64,000 nt of DNA from Limnanthes douglasii subsp. nivea (GCA_036936605.1 JAUPFV010000005.1:46954742-47018741), one strand, 5' to 3'; shown: positions 34,844-46,008, numbered from the stretch's first letter. Notes: generated by a model not told the origin, from the letters alone. Numbers and translations are program-made.

Positions 34844-36247
34844 CTATTCTTCGTTAATCCGAACTGCCCCCAACGTCCGGGGGGCCAGTGCTGTTGCATA
34901 ACACTCTCTGGCTACCTTTTGGCTGCTCCGAACAACTCCCACTTGTCCTTGTACAACATATTTCAAACACTGATGGACTGTTGAGGCCACCGCATGCATC
35001 CTAGAGAGCCAAGATCTCCCCAGAATAGCATTATAACAAGTGGGACAATCCACCACAACGAACAATATTCTAACCATTTTCTTAAAAGGGACCTTGCCCA
35101 ACAAAACTTCCTCCTCGAATTCCCCGATCACATCTGCTGAGCTTCCAGTGAAACCTACAATTGACCTGTTCGAACGCTGAATTACTGTTGGATTTTTCAT
35201 ATTTTTGTAGGAAGTTAAAAAGAGAATATTGGAAGAACTTTTGGTGTCTACCAGAATCCTTCTTATGTCATTGCCCGCAATGGATGCTCCTATGACAACA
35301 TAATCTTCATGAGGACCAGCTATATCCCTAAGATCATCCTCATCGAAAACAATGAAGGGAAATGGAATCTGCGATTGATAGGAAGTCATGCCTCCCTCCA
35401 GTTGGGTAGCTAAGGTATGAACATTCCTTTTTCTCGAAGAAGCAGTGGGTGCTGTCATGGTGTCCCCTCCGAAAATTGTGAGTGATTCAAAAAAGTTAAT
35501 AAGCCCGGACACCGTCTTGCAACGCTCCTCAAGGGCACCCACTCTATTCCAAGTTGGGTCAGGGTCCAAGTACTCTGACTCTATATCAAATCTCTCGATT
35601 ATCACCATAGCCCCCTCCGGAGCTGATGCGCCTGCATTGTTTGGACCAACCCGGTGAGTGATATCAGGCCTATTGTCTCCTCTTCTTTTAACATATGCTC
35701 CCAACTTTCCTCTTTCAATTAAATTATGGACTTCTTTTTTTAAAGCAATACAATCTTCGGTGGTATGGCCAGTATCATTATGATACTGATGGAAACAATT
35801 GTTACGACTCTCCCTAGGATATTGTAACGCAGACGGCCTTCTATAGTGTACTTCTTCTTTCGTTTTGTCATAAATGGTGGCTACGTTTTCTTTTAACTCA
35901 GCAAACCACTCCGATTGAACCCAAGGCCCTCGCTTATTTCTAGATTGTTGACTCTGTGCTGGCACAGTTGGCTGAGACTGAGCTTTGGCTCTGTTATGAC
36001 TCTGCCCGGCCTCCATAGCCTTGTTCCCGGACTGATTTTGGTTTGGGTTTGGTGCAGCCGCAGCAGACCTCACCTGCTTGTGCACCCTGGTTTTCTTTGT
36101 TTCATCCACGTTAGTTTGCTTTCCAACCTGATTCAGTAGACCTCCCCATGTCATGGCATTTTTCCTGGCTACTGAATCAGCCAAGTTTCCAGGGTTTAAG
36201 CCCTGCCTTAGAGAAGCTATTGCTACTTGTTCAAAGCAATCAACCAA
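34844..36247 (-). pseudogene. gag C-terminus and protease of element 2
   Basis: 467 open codons. The start continues gag (VAIASLRQGLNPGNLADSV). A Gln/Asn-rich linker follows, then a CxxxxHxxxxGHxTEDC knuckle-like block (C151, H161, C166). At 334-340 the aspartic protease site reads ILVDTKSSSNILF, so the invariant Gly of DTG is Lys (K336). Downstream is CYNAILGRSWLSRMHAVAST, the usual block after the protease. The protease should cut Gag-Pol; the DTK change would inactivate it. A stop upstream (near 36279) separates this from the gag N-terminus. Confidence 0.85.
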
Positions 36248-37227
36248 CCCATTTTTGGTGTTTACAAAGCGACTTATGTATTATTTTAGGGTTTCGTTCG
36301 GTTCTTGGGCACAATGGATGATTGTGTCTCCATTTCCCTTCACCTCCTTACATCCAACAAACTGCCTCCGGAAGGCCACCCAAAAAGTATCGAAATTTCT
36401 GATGCAGCCTTGGGGTAGACTATTGTACCACTCGTAAAGGACTGGGAGAATGCCCTACAAAACAACTTGTCGTCATCATGTAAATTCATCATGAAATTTT
36501 TGAACTGTTCCAAGTGGTTGTCCGGGTCTTTACTACCATCGTATTTTTCCAGTTTTGTACTGTCAAACCTCTTAGGAAGGTTACCGGACAGGATTTTGGA
36601 GGATAGTGGAGATTGTCTCCAATTCCGACCACGACTGAAGACGGTATCCTCATTAGGAGTTGCAAAGATACCTGGCTCATCATGGAAGGCAAAAGGATCC
36701 ATCACCATCCGATCTACGTGTCTCCAGCTATGAGACGACCCTTTGCCTATATGCCTCTTTAACTTTCCACGCCTATCCCTTTTTCTTAAATACTTTTTAA
36801 CCAACTTTTGTTTCTTTTTAGAACGACCCTCATCACTGCTGGATGACAAGGATTCTTCAACTCCATCGTTGCCCGAGGAGCTGTTGGAAGATTCCGAGTC
36901 TGAATCAGAGCTCTGCACCGGTTTATACCGGTGAGACTTTTTGGAGTTAGCATGAGTCTTCTTCGTACTTACATGGGTTTTTGAGGGCTCATGCTCTCTA
37001 AGGTTGTCAGTATGGTGAGCAACTGATGCCTTTGATTTCTTTTTTATGCCCATATTTTCCCTCTTTGCCCTCAGAGCTTCTATTTCAACTTTTAACCTAT
37101 CACGCTCCTCATTGGTATACTCATCATTTTCTCCCACCACTTCAAGCAAAGCTGGTGGTACTTCCGGTGCGTCCGGATTCATTTGGACTGGTTTTTTCTG
37201 ATGGTTTTGAATGCTGGATTCAGGCAC
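36248..37227 (-). pseudogene. gag N-terminus of element 2
   Basis: It begins at Met 37227, just after the PBS. The N-terminal third is Pro-rich then coiled coil (DRLKVEIEALRAKRENMG). A Ser-rich segment (SSDSDSESSNSSSGNDG) and a basic cluster follow, then the capsid-like core (LPKRFDSTKLEKYDGSKDPD, FCRAFSQSFTSG). The frame is lost near 36415 in the core, and an in-frame stop lies near 36280, so the capsid cannot be made intact. Gag would package the RNA. Confidence 0.85.
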
Positions 37228-37233
37228 CGTCGT

Positions 37234-37255
37234 CCTCCCACTGTGATCGCCAATT
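37234..37255 (-). promoter_or_regulatory. Primer binding site region of element 2
   Basis: The minus strand reads TTGGCGATCACAGTGGGAGG beginning one or two bases after the 5' LTR. The position is right for a PBS, and it is similar to the site of element 1. I do not assign the tRNA. Confidence 0.7.
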
Positions 37256-37677
37256 TGATGTGGTTTATTTTTGTTTAAGGGTAATTTTGTAATTTTATCT
37301 AGAGTTTTGTGGAATTTTGAGAGTATTTAATGTTTGGATAGAATGTAGAGGGAGAATTGAGCTGCCTCGTTGTATTTAATTTTCATTACCCTCATTTAAT
37401 GTAGGTGGTTGGGTATTTATACCCTTTATCTTTTGGGTCATATGGGCTTTCGGGTTGTGTTTTACGGATTCGGGTCGAGTTTAAAGACCCACTAGCTTTT
37501 AAGTAAACAAGTAATTAGTTTAGTCATGAAGTGATTATGTTTTTAATACTTTAGTTCTGTTTGGACAGTTTAGTAAGTGGAGGTTGTCCGAATCGTCCCT
37601 GTCCGCTTAGATAGATGATGTACGAATTTTCCCTGTCCGGTTCTTACAAAGAGTGATGACAAAATCCGGGCTCATCA
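37256..37677 (-). repeat. 5' LTR of element 2 with TATA box
   Basis: 422 bp, TGATG/CATCA ends. On the minus strand GGGTATAAATACCC at about 37411-37424 holds a TATAAATA box, likely the element promoter. It is conserved in all three LTR copies. Confidence 0.93.
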
Positions 37678-38406
37678 GATATATGTGCTGAATTAAAGAT
37701 TCCAGCATTGCTAATTCTTGATTTTTCTCTTTGATTGACTGCAAGAAATTCAACGTCTGATTTTTTTAAAAGATGTCTCTTAATACTAGTGCATTTTTTG
37801 ACGAATACTCATGGTCAGCCGGTCTTGCTGATGAAGAGGAGATGATAGAGTTTTCCAATTTCGGTGTTGTTATTATCATTTTCACCAATAACAGGGTTGC
37901 TGAAAATTTTCCAATTTTTTGAAAACATTTAGATGAACCATATTTCTGATTTAAAAATTGTTAATTATCAACAAAATAAATAAAATAATTTCATAGAATT
38001 ATATTGATAAAAAATTAAAAAAATTTACGTAACAACTATATAAAAATTAACTTTAAAAGAATCATTAATATCAAACTTTTTTTTTACTTTGAAACAATGC
38101 TTTAAGTTAAACATTTGTTTAAAAAAATCAAACATGTATGTGTGGTCCATCAATGCCTTACCTGTTCATTTTATTTTTTATTGTTTTTTATTTGACTCTT
38201 GTTATTTGGTATAGATTAATCGAATATCAAACATTTAAATATCTCAAAATTTGATGAACTAATGTAAAGAGCTCAATTTGTATAGTTTATTAGATATCTT
38301 AGGTTTTTTAGTGTAGTGGTTTAATTTTTGAATTATTATATTTAAAGGACAAAAATAATAAAACTAAGAGTTTTTAGATTTTTTAAATAAAAGAAATGAA
38401 TAAAAA
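37678..38406. other. Element 2 right flank, continuation of LINE-like debris, then AT-rich
   Basis: It begins with GATAT, the partner of the GGTAT site at 27217-27221. On the minus strand 37880-37690 reads a frame with LQSIKEKNQELAMLESLIQH that continues into the sequence left of element 2, so both flanks were one locus before insertion. From about 37900 the sequence is AT-rich without features. Confidence 0.6.
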
Positions 38407-38968
38407 GGGCCAAACTATACATATTTAAAAATGATAAAAGTTTATCCAAAGAACACGGTTGATTTTTATTAGATTTTTTTGGACGAATATACTCTCAAAC
38501 TTCCATTTAATTACAGAACTGTCATTAAGTAAAAAAAACACTAAGTGTATCCTAAATATATCCAAATCACAAAACAACCTATTTGGCTAACTTAACAAAA
38601 AAACACTACCATTTACTAGATCAAACTCCATATTGGTATAATATTTTAAGAATCTTCCAAATCAACTTCAACATTCAAAGTAGTCTCAAGAACATTGAGC
38701 CAGAATTCGCAGAAAGACACAAAATCTAACATGATTGAGCCGGAGATAAATGATTAGCATGGAGGAGTTGATATCGTCGAAGGTGAGTAATAAGTATATA
38801 TCGCTGGAAAAGGAGGTCAAGTCGCTAGAGAAGGAGGTTGAATTGTAAAAAAGATAACGAAAAATATTTTTGGTCCCTTGTTGCGATTGTACCATCGGTT
38901 CTATCCCTTGGAGCCGATGATGCGTAGGCTTGTTGGAACCGGTTCTCGTGTCTTGCACCGGTGAAATT

Positions 38969-39099
38969 GGTGGTGCAAGACCACCGGATTTGTGGCCATG
39001 CACCACTAGTTCTGAGCCCCTGAACCGGTGGTGCATGACCACCGGATTTGTGGCCATGCACCACTAGTTCTGAGCCCCTGAACCGGTGGTGCATGACCA
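38969..39099. repeat. 58-bp tandem repeat with internal dyads in MULE-1
   Basis: Two full units (38969-39026, 39027-39084) and a third partial. Each unit holds GGTGGTGCATGACCACCGG and later CATGCACCACTAG, which are partly complementary, so the unit can fold. It lies in the left subterminal region. A similar TGTGCACCATCGGTGC occurs at the other side near 41413. Confidence 0.85.
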
Positions 39100-39229
39100 A
39101 AATAAAATAGCATGTTTCGACCCATATTTTAACATGTTTAATCCATCTATGTTTTGGCTCTCCTAACCACGAGTTGTGTTTTGATGTTGTTAATTAGGGA
39201 GCAAATGTTGCGCATAGAACCGAGGAAGC

Positions 39230-40545
39230 TTTCGCTAACGACTACACTAATGTATTGTTCACGACTTGAGTATTATAAGCAAGAAGCATTGGTTAAGTGG
39301 GGTAAAGAAGACCAGAAAAGATAACTGGATGGTTATCAACCTAAGACGCCACAATAGAGTAGAGAGTAGAAAATATTATCGAATAGTTTTGCAGCGCGAG
39401 AGGTCGGGAAAGTATATACCAACGGTGGCTAAAAAAGATCGTAAAAGAAAGTCGACAAGAACTATAAAAATTGGTTATCCATTTGAGCTAACATGGTCTT
39501 TGGTGGAAACATATGGATGAAAGTTAGAAGTTTTTATGTGGGATTCACAACCATGAGAGTTCAAAATAAATTGACGGTCATTCATATGCGGGCTGTTTGA
39601 ACAAAGAAAAGTTAGAGTTTGTTGAACGATCGACCTATATGAGAACATATCTTAAAGAAATATTGAACATTGTTAAGAATCTGAATAAAGATAATATTTA
39701 TTATATGCGCACTATCTATAACGCCTGGTAGAATAATCAGATTTTGAAGAAGGTGACAGATCACAACTGTAGTTTCTGTTGGGGGAGCTTAAGACGCATA
39801 ATTATTACGAATAGCATAAATATGGTGAAGGCAATGGACAAGTCATTACTGATATATTGTTTATGCATCCAGTTAGTGTTGATTTGTTACGAACATTTCC
39901 AATAGTGCTGATCATGGATAACACGTACAAGATCATAAGATATGGGATGTCGTTGTTTGAGATAGTATGCGTGACATCTACTGGTTTGACGTACTGTGCT
40001 ATTTTCGCTTTCATGTCCGGTGAAAAAATTAAACAACTTCAAATAGGTATTAGAATGTTTGAAGTTGTTGATTGCTGCTCACGGGAAAAACCGTCTCTGA
40101 TTTTGATTGATGGAGATTTAAAATTGATGAATGCTATAAAAGTAGTCTTCCCAAAGACAACGCATATGTTATGCCACTGGCACATAAACCAAAACGTTCA
40201 GGGGAGTACAAGAAAGTATTTCCATGAGAAAAGCGATCATGCAAAGTTTGTTTCTGCTTGGAAGGAGATTGCGTACACGAAATCAGAAATTGAATTCAAT
40301 CACGTTAGGATTGAGATTCAGCTAGACTACAAAGAATACATTTTTGCAGTAAAATACACTAAAAGTCATGGCGTGAAAAATACACTAATAAATTCGTTGG
40401 TTGGAAAACAAATAAGTTCAGGCATTTGAGACATTGCACGACTAACCGAGTCGAGAGATCTCATTCTAAATTTAAGCGTTACCCATGTATGAGAAAACTA
40501 AACTTTGAGTTAGAGGGTGCATTCACTTTTTAAATCCAATATTAT
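39230..40545 (+). pseudogene. FAR1/MULE transposase pseudogene of MULE-1
   Basis: The frame at 39266-39520 resembles a FAR1-type DNA-binding domain (YYRIVLQRERSGKYI then IGYPFELTWSL). After a stop-rich gap, 39842-40429 is open and matches the MULE transposase core: LFMHPVSVDLLRTFPIVLIM, then MDNTYKIIRYGMSLFEIV with the first catalytic Asp. Then LILIDGDLKLMNAIKVVFPK has the second Asp, and MLCHWHINQNVQ follows. The C-terminal part after 40430 is degraded (WHRTHR-like AxNRVERSHSKFK is seen out of frame near 40440). It would bind and cut the terminal repeats; this copy is dead. Confidence 0.8.
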
Positions 40546-41874
40546 TCAGTTAGATATTCTTTTGAAAATAGTCGTTACATAACACAACATAAATTTCTTG
40601 ACAAGTTTTTTGATAAAATTCAAGGTCACTGATTTGGATGAATTTGTTTAGTTGGTTGATGTTATTCAGTAATTCATTTATGTCTTACTTCAAACTTATC
40701 GTACTTTATTTTACGAGTTATGTTGTGTTCGTACTTAATATGTTTTATTTTTTACTTACATATTTGTGTTTGTATTTATAATGATGATAAAGTAATTAAC
40801 TACTAAAGGAACAACGAAGACTTATAATTTCATATAATATCACAAAAGGAACAACGATGACTTGTAATTTCAATATCGAATAGAAGATAAAATAACGGTA
40901 CATAACAACGATCCTTAACATATTGCATAATTTCTTTGGACAAATAGTCTGTGACTATTAAGACAAAAGAGTCGAATATTTCATTCATAACATTTTTTGG
41001 TTGGTTAAATACAAAAAAGCATTGGTCCACTTCTAATATACCTGTATCTTATCGCTACATCTTCATGGCTACGTAGGGGAGGCATTCGCGTAGCCGTAAA
41101 GATGCCACCATACATGAAATATGACACATAACACTTCATCGAAAAACCAATCGATATTATCATCCGACCGAGTCCACTTCATATGTTTTGAAGCTTTGAG
41201 TAGATGAGAATCGTCAAATACATTTCACCCCATACTGTGCAATTTGTAAGAGAATAGTTGAAATTTTATGTTTGGAATAAGGCAAGTCAGTAACATTTTA
41301 TAGAAGACTTAAATTTTTAGATTGGCGGGAATAATTGAGCGGGATTTTTTTGCGGCAATTGAAAAGTGGAAAAAACTTTTAGGTGGAAATTAGCACCATA
41401 GGTTATGCCTCTTGTGCACCATCGGTGCTAGCCAGTTTCTGACTGACTCTAGTATAGAAAATGGCTGAAAACACCATAACCCTAGATTTGTTTTTACCTA
41501 ATTCAACTCTAACCCTAATTTTGAAACTAACCATAACTCTAATCTAGACAACCTAAAATCCTACTGAATTCATCCTATACAACCTAAAATCCATAAACAA
41601 ACAAGAAATTAAATCTAGAAATACTTACGTCGGTGGTGGTGGAGGAGGGCATGATTCTTTCTTCTTCACCATGACGGAGGAGAAGGAGGAGGAGGAAGAG
41701 GAGGTTGTCGGATTTTACTTTGCCAAAAAATTAGAAAGAATTTAGAGATTTTAGAGAGAAGGAAGAGATATGCTAGAGAGAAGGGATGGAAGTAAGAGTG
41801 AATATGGACTGTTAGAGAGAAAATGGGGTGGAGAGGAGTTAGTAAAAACAAACAACTTATATACCCCAAAAAGA
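40546..41874. other. Non-coding right part of MULE-1
   Basis: No intact gene. Near 41630-41710 is a GGTGG/GGAGGA purine-rich stretch, followed by simple AG-rich sequence. Frames here are low-complexity shadows. Confidence 0.5.
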
Positions 41875-41999
41875 GTATTTTCGTCTAAAATTGGCTAAAC
41901 TTATACCAAATGTGGGTAAACTCAAAACTGGTAAACTTAGACAAGTTTTTTGGGTATGTATAGCTTGACCCAAACAAAAATAAAGTTAGTCTTTTTATT

Positions 42000-43210
42000 T
42001 AAAAGTATATGATACTAATTTTTATTGTCGTATCATATCTCAAATATCAACAATGAGCATATAGTATTCAAATATTAAACTTATTGCTCATTTAATACCC
42101 AGTTATTTCCATAATACTTCAAATATCTATACTTTATTACCAAACCTTATATTTTTTACTTTAAAAAAGTTTGTGTCTTTTAAAACAGAGTTCGATTTTT
42201 TTTGAAAGTACCATCGGTTTGTTTTTTAACACGAACAAAACTAGATTTATGGATGATATTTTTTGAATTTGTTTTGATTTTTTTCCCCATACTCAATAAC
42301 CCTGATTTGTTATTATGTTTGCATAGTTTTGCCTATCGTATTTCGTTTTTCCTAGTCTCGCATGATGTAAAAGATAGATGCGAGACCATGCATGATATAA
42401 TAGAGAGATTTGAGACCAAGCATGATGAAATGGATATATGCAAGACCAGGCATGATGAAGTGGAGAGATGAGAGACCCGACATGATGAAGTGGAGAGATG
42501 AAAGACCAGACATGATCAAGTGGAGAGACCATACACGATGAAGCAAAAATACCAAATATTATTAAATTAGGCGAGACCATGTATGATGGAAGTGAAGAGG
42601 CCAAACATGATAAAATGGAGAGACCATGCTTTAATAAATCACGTGAGACCAAGCATGATGAAAGTAGAAAGACCAAATAGGATAAAAGTAGAGAGACCAC
42701 GCATGATAAAGTGGTGAGACCAAATATTAATAAATCATGCGAGACCAGACATGATGGAAGTGCATATACCAAGCATGATGAAGTGGAGAGACCATGAATG
42801 ATAGAAGTGGAGTAACCATACATGATAAAATGGAGAGACCAGACATTATTCAATCATTCGAGACAAGACATGATGACGTGGAGAGATGCGAGATGAGAAT
42901 AATGAAGTGGAGATGTGCAATACATGACCTACTTGATGATTGGTACGAGACCAAGGTTATTGGGTCTCACGAAACAAAAAATTCAAAAAATATCATCCAT
43001 GGATCTAGTTTTGCTTGTTTTAAAAACGATAGTTGATGGTATTTTTGGATTGTTTTCTAAGCTACAGTTCGAAAGATGCATAATTTTTAAAATAAAAATA
43101 AAAAGTAGGATAGAGAAGATTTGGTTCAAAGAAGGACAAGAAGGTTACTTTTGATTTTTCTCCTCGGTCCAGATACCTACTGGTAGTTTACCAATTTTAG
43201 GTATTAGGTG
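42000..43210. mobile_element. TIR-minisatellite element, copy B (both ends present)
   Basis: The left arm (about 42120-42302) is inverted on the right (about 42955-43115). Matching blocks are GAAAGTACCATCGGTTTG with CGATAGTTGATGGTATTTT, ACAAAACTAGATTTATGGAT with ATCCATGGATCTAGTTTTGC, GATGATATTTTTTGAA with TTCAAAAAATATCATC, and CAATAACC with GGTTATTG. Between the arms lies only a 23-bp minisatellite. There is no coding capacity, so it would be mobilised by other enzymes or be a fold-back structure. The outer ends and the target duplication are not resolved. Copies A (0.5-1.9 kb) and C (13.2-14.1 kb) share one arm each. Confidence 0.8.
42358..42922. repeat. Minisatellite array inside copy B, about 23-bp monomer
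   Basis: About two dozen units with the core GAGACCATGCATGATGAAG and many variants (GAGACCAGACATGATGG, AATAAATCATGCGAGACC). Same monomer family as 889-1876. Minus-strand frames (42293-42853, 42352-42555) are repeat translations. Confidence 0.9.
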
Positions 43211-43283
43211 ATAATGAAGATTTGAACATAAATTAGTCCACTGGCTATCTATTTTTGCGACATATAGGCCATCGATTAAAACA

Positions 43284-43498
43284 AATCCGGATTTAGTCCA
43301 TTGACTATCCATTTTGGATAAATTTAGTCCCTCACTGTATGTTGACTATCCATTTTCATGACAGGTAGTCCATTAACTATTCATTTTGATAAAGATAGTC
43401 ATTTGACTTTATATTTTTGATAAAGTTAGTCTCATAAACAAACATGTGCACGAGAGTAAATTTATCCAAAATGGATAGTCAAAGGACTAAATCCATAT
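43284..43498. mobile_element. Small MITE with inverted repeats
   Basis: The left arm AATCCGGATTTAGTCCATTG, then ACTATCCATTTTGGATAAATTTA (43284-43326), is inverted at 43455-43498 (TAAATTTATCCAAAATGGAT, then AGTCAAAGGACTAAATCCATATT). The inner part contains further TAGTCCATTAACTATTCATT-type copies. About 215 bp and non-coding. No clear target duplication. Confidence 0.75.
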
Positions 43499-45292
43499 TT
43501 TTTTTTAATAGAGGGAAGCTTTGAACAACATTCATGGCCATACAGACTCGAGCAAAACTTCGTCTAATCGGTTAGTCGTACGAGTATCAACATAAAATCA
43601 GGCAACCCATGCCACTGCCCATAATACTTGGACCTTTTTTCCGTCCGTAGGTCATGTAAAATGTCGTGGAAGTTGAGTGAAAGAGGGATGGTCTGGAGCG
43701 GAACCTTGAATTTGGAGGCCATGGGCTCCTATTTCTTCAAAAAGATACAAACCACGAAGCATTTCCTACGATAAAAAGGATGTTATCATCATAGTTGATC
43801 GTAAATTAGAAGTAACCTCTAGTGATAACTTTGCACACGTGCATACCATGGAGGCCTCACATTTTGATATCAGTGTCTTTTACAAGGCATGATGCGGCTT
43901 TCATACCTAAAAAATAGCCTGAAAAAAATTTAGCAAGATAGTTTTGTCAATGTTGATGGCAAAGAAGAACAACCTCCCATTATGAAATTCGATATGCTAA
44001 ATAGTTATGATGTACATTTCTTATATATTGTCTCGAGGGCTACAATACTAGCCCAAAAATGAGTTACATGCAAAGGAATGTCAGTAGGAGGTAAAGTTAC
44101 CTCTATAGTTGGCATACTGGTCTTGAAGAGAGGCTTGGCGCCAAAGATCATTGAAGAGCGCATGACTGTAGGAAAAATGCTGGAAGCAGGAACAATTCTT
44201 GAGTGTTCGGACCAATGGAGAGTAAGGGGCTAAAGCTGGTATGTGGTGGTACATTCGAACTGATATTGAAGGTAGTGGTTTTAGCTTTTTTATGAGATAG
44301 TCTGCAACTGAGGAATGCTTAGGGCATTTTCCGTTGGGTTAAGAAGATACTGAAGCGATACCTTAGAAAGTTGGGTCGGTAAGTATTGTGGTTTGAACCA
44401 GGCCCAAATTCTTGTACATTGAAGATGTTCTTGGAACGACCGTTAACCATAGATAGACCCGGTATTGGGCTTAAAAATGGACTTGCATGCGGGTTGGAAT
44501 GGTGGGAAAGACCAATGATCTTTTGGAAGATGGATCAACCAAAGGTAAAACAGTTTAGGTGCTGGTTTTGAAGATCAAAGTCTCCTAGAGAGGTGGGTTA
44601 GGGTTAATATGGATTCCAGTTCCCCTCGAGTGGATAGGTTCGCTAATATATAAGAGTTTGAGTGGTTTGAGGGAGGGAGAATGTAATGAGGACGCGATGA
44701 CTATGGGAAGTAAAACTTAACATGAGGGACTCTGGCGATAATGCATGTGGAGAAGATTCAGTGAACAGTGGAAGAATGAGGTTTGAGGTAGTAGATGGAA
44801 TGATGGATAATAATGATATCCAAAGGCGAGTGCTTCCGTTATTGTGAGAGCTAAGGTTGAGACTAACTGCCGGTTAAAGACAATGATCGTCCAAGAGGAG
44901 AGCATAGGCACAGTTTAGTTTAGAGTTTGGGATATTATCATCGGCCTCCGTGGGGTCATGTTTACTATCAATATGCGTATTCATATGGATCAACGAAGCA
45001 AGGTTAGAATGAGGTCCTCCTTCCAGGAAACGCCTTGTATCCGCAACTACAGGTCTGCTAATAAAGTTATACAGAGAAACCAACGTAGAAATTACTACTC
45101 TACAGGGGAGTACTAACTAAACACATATTTGTAACTAGATAGTACTCCACATGTAATACCTAGATAACTAGATAGTATTATATTACGTTTTCTTTTGTAC
45201 TTGCAGGTTATAACGATACACAAATATTTCAAGCAAGAAATTACAAAGCCCCATTAATGGAGATAGAGATTTTGCTTGGAAAACAACTAATG
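43499..45292. other. Mixed-composition DNA, no recognisable gene
   Basis: GC content is higher than in the surrounding AT-rich DNA, and many short frames occur (for example 44386-44571 plus, 44874-45083 minus), but all are under 70 codons and resemble nothing I recognise. It could be decayed LINE or retrotransposon gag sequence. I see no splice pattern joining the frames. Confidence 0.45.
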
Positions 45293-46008
45293 GTCACGTC
45301 GTAGGGCTGTTATCGGTCCGGTTCGGTCCGGGTTTTGAAGGAACCGGACCGCTAAGCTTATCGGTTCGGACCGGACCGGACCGCTAAGCTTATCGGTTCG
45401 GACCGGACCGGACCGCTAAGCTTTCGGTTCTAATTTTTGGAACCGGACCGAACGGCTAAGCTTTCGGTCCGGTCCGGTTCGGTTCCGGTTTCGGTTCGGT
45501 CCGAGTTCGATCCGGTCCCATTTCGATCCGGTTCGGTCCACTTAAAAAAATAAAATCAATTAAAAATTATTTTTTAATTATTTTTTTTATTAAAATAAAT
45601 GATATAAAAACTAAAGTTTATAAGTTCATCTTTCATTTTCTTAAAAAATTGGTAATTAACTATTAATTTTGGTACTATAATTTATAAAAGAATATATAAT
45701 AATAATAAATAATCGGTTTTAACGGTTTTATTGGTCCGATTTCTTATCGGTTCTACCGGTTTATCGGTTTTATCGGTTCGATTCCGTATCGGTTCCTTCG
45801 GTTCCATCGGTTCTATCGGTTCGATTCCTTATCGGTTCTATCGGTTTATCGGTTCTATCGATTCGGTTCCTAATCGGTTTTTCGTTTCGGTTCCTTATCG
45901 GTTTTCGGTTTTTAGAATGGAACCGCGAACCGGACCGTTAAGGTTCAATCCGGTTTTCGGTCCGGTCCTTATCGGTTCCGGAGAACCGTTAACAGCCCTA
46001 GTCACGCG
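45293..46008. mobile_element. hAT-type non-autonomous element with 8-bp target duplication
   Basis: The element runs from TAGGGCTGTTATCGGT (45302) to the inverted end AACCGTTAACAGCCCTA (46000), 699 bp. Flanks are GTCACGTCG (45293-45301) and GTCACGCG (46001-46008), an 8-bp duplication with one extra T on the left. TAGGG/CAGGG ends and 8-bp duplications are hAT traits. The interior is built of CGGTTCGGTCCGG-like and TATCGGTTCTATCGG-like short repeats, opposite in sense in the two halves, so the whole may fold back. The open frame at 45731-46069 follows the repeats and is not a gene. Confidence 0.9.

Larger units (their letters stand above)
27222..37677 (-). mobile_element. Complete Ty3/gypsy retrotransposon, Tat-type, minus strand (element 2)
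   Basis: 10,456 bp with 422-bp LTRs at both ends (27222-27643 and 37256-37677), each TGATG...CATCA. Flanking 5-bp sites are GGTAT and GATAT, a target duplication with one change. PBS and PPT are next to the LTRs. On the minus strand: gag, protease, RT, RNase H, integrase (37227-31558). On the plus strand, between pol and the 3' LTR: a long extra ORF (28088-31053). This is the layout of plant Tat-lineage elements with antisense ORFs. The LTRs differ by about 4.5 percent. Coding regions have several stops and frameshifts and lost catalytic residues, so the copy cannot move by itself. Confidence 0.93.
38407..41971 (+). mobile_element. Mutator-like element with FAR1-type transposase pseudogene (MULE-1)
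   Basis: The left end GGGCCAAACTATACAT (38407) is inverted at the right end (ATGTATAGCTTGACCC, ending 41971). Similarity continues about 100 bp inwards, including GGACGAATATACTCT opposite AGAGTATTTTCGTCT. Flanking 9-mers GAATAAAAA and AAACAAAAA may be a decayed target duplication. Between the ends lies a plus-strand transposase pseudogene (39.26-40.54 kb). It is old: the terminal repeats are diverged and the transposase is broken. Confidence 0.75.

Noticed and set aside
43499..45292. A host gene in the less AT-rich stretch
   Set aside because: All frames are short, on both strands, and share no recognisable domain or splice pattern.
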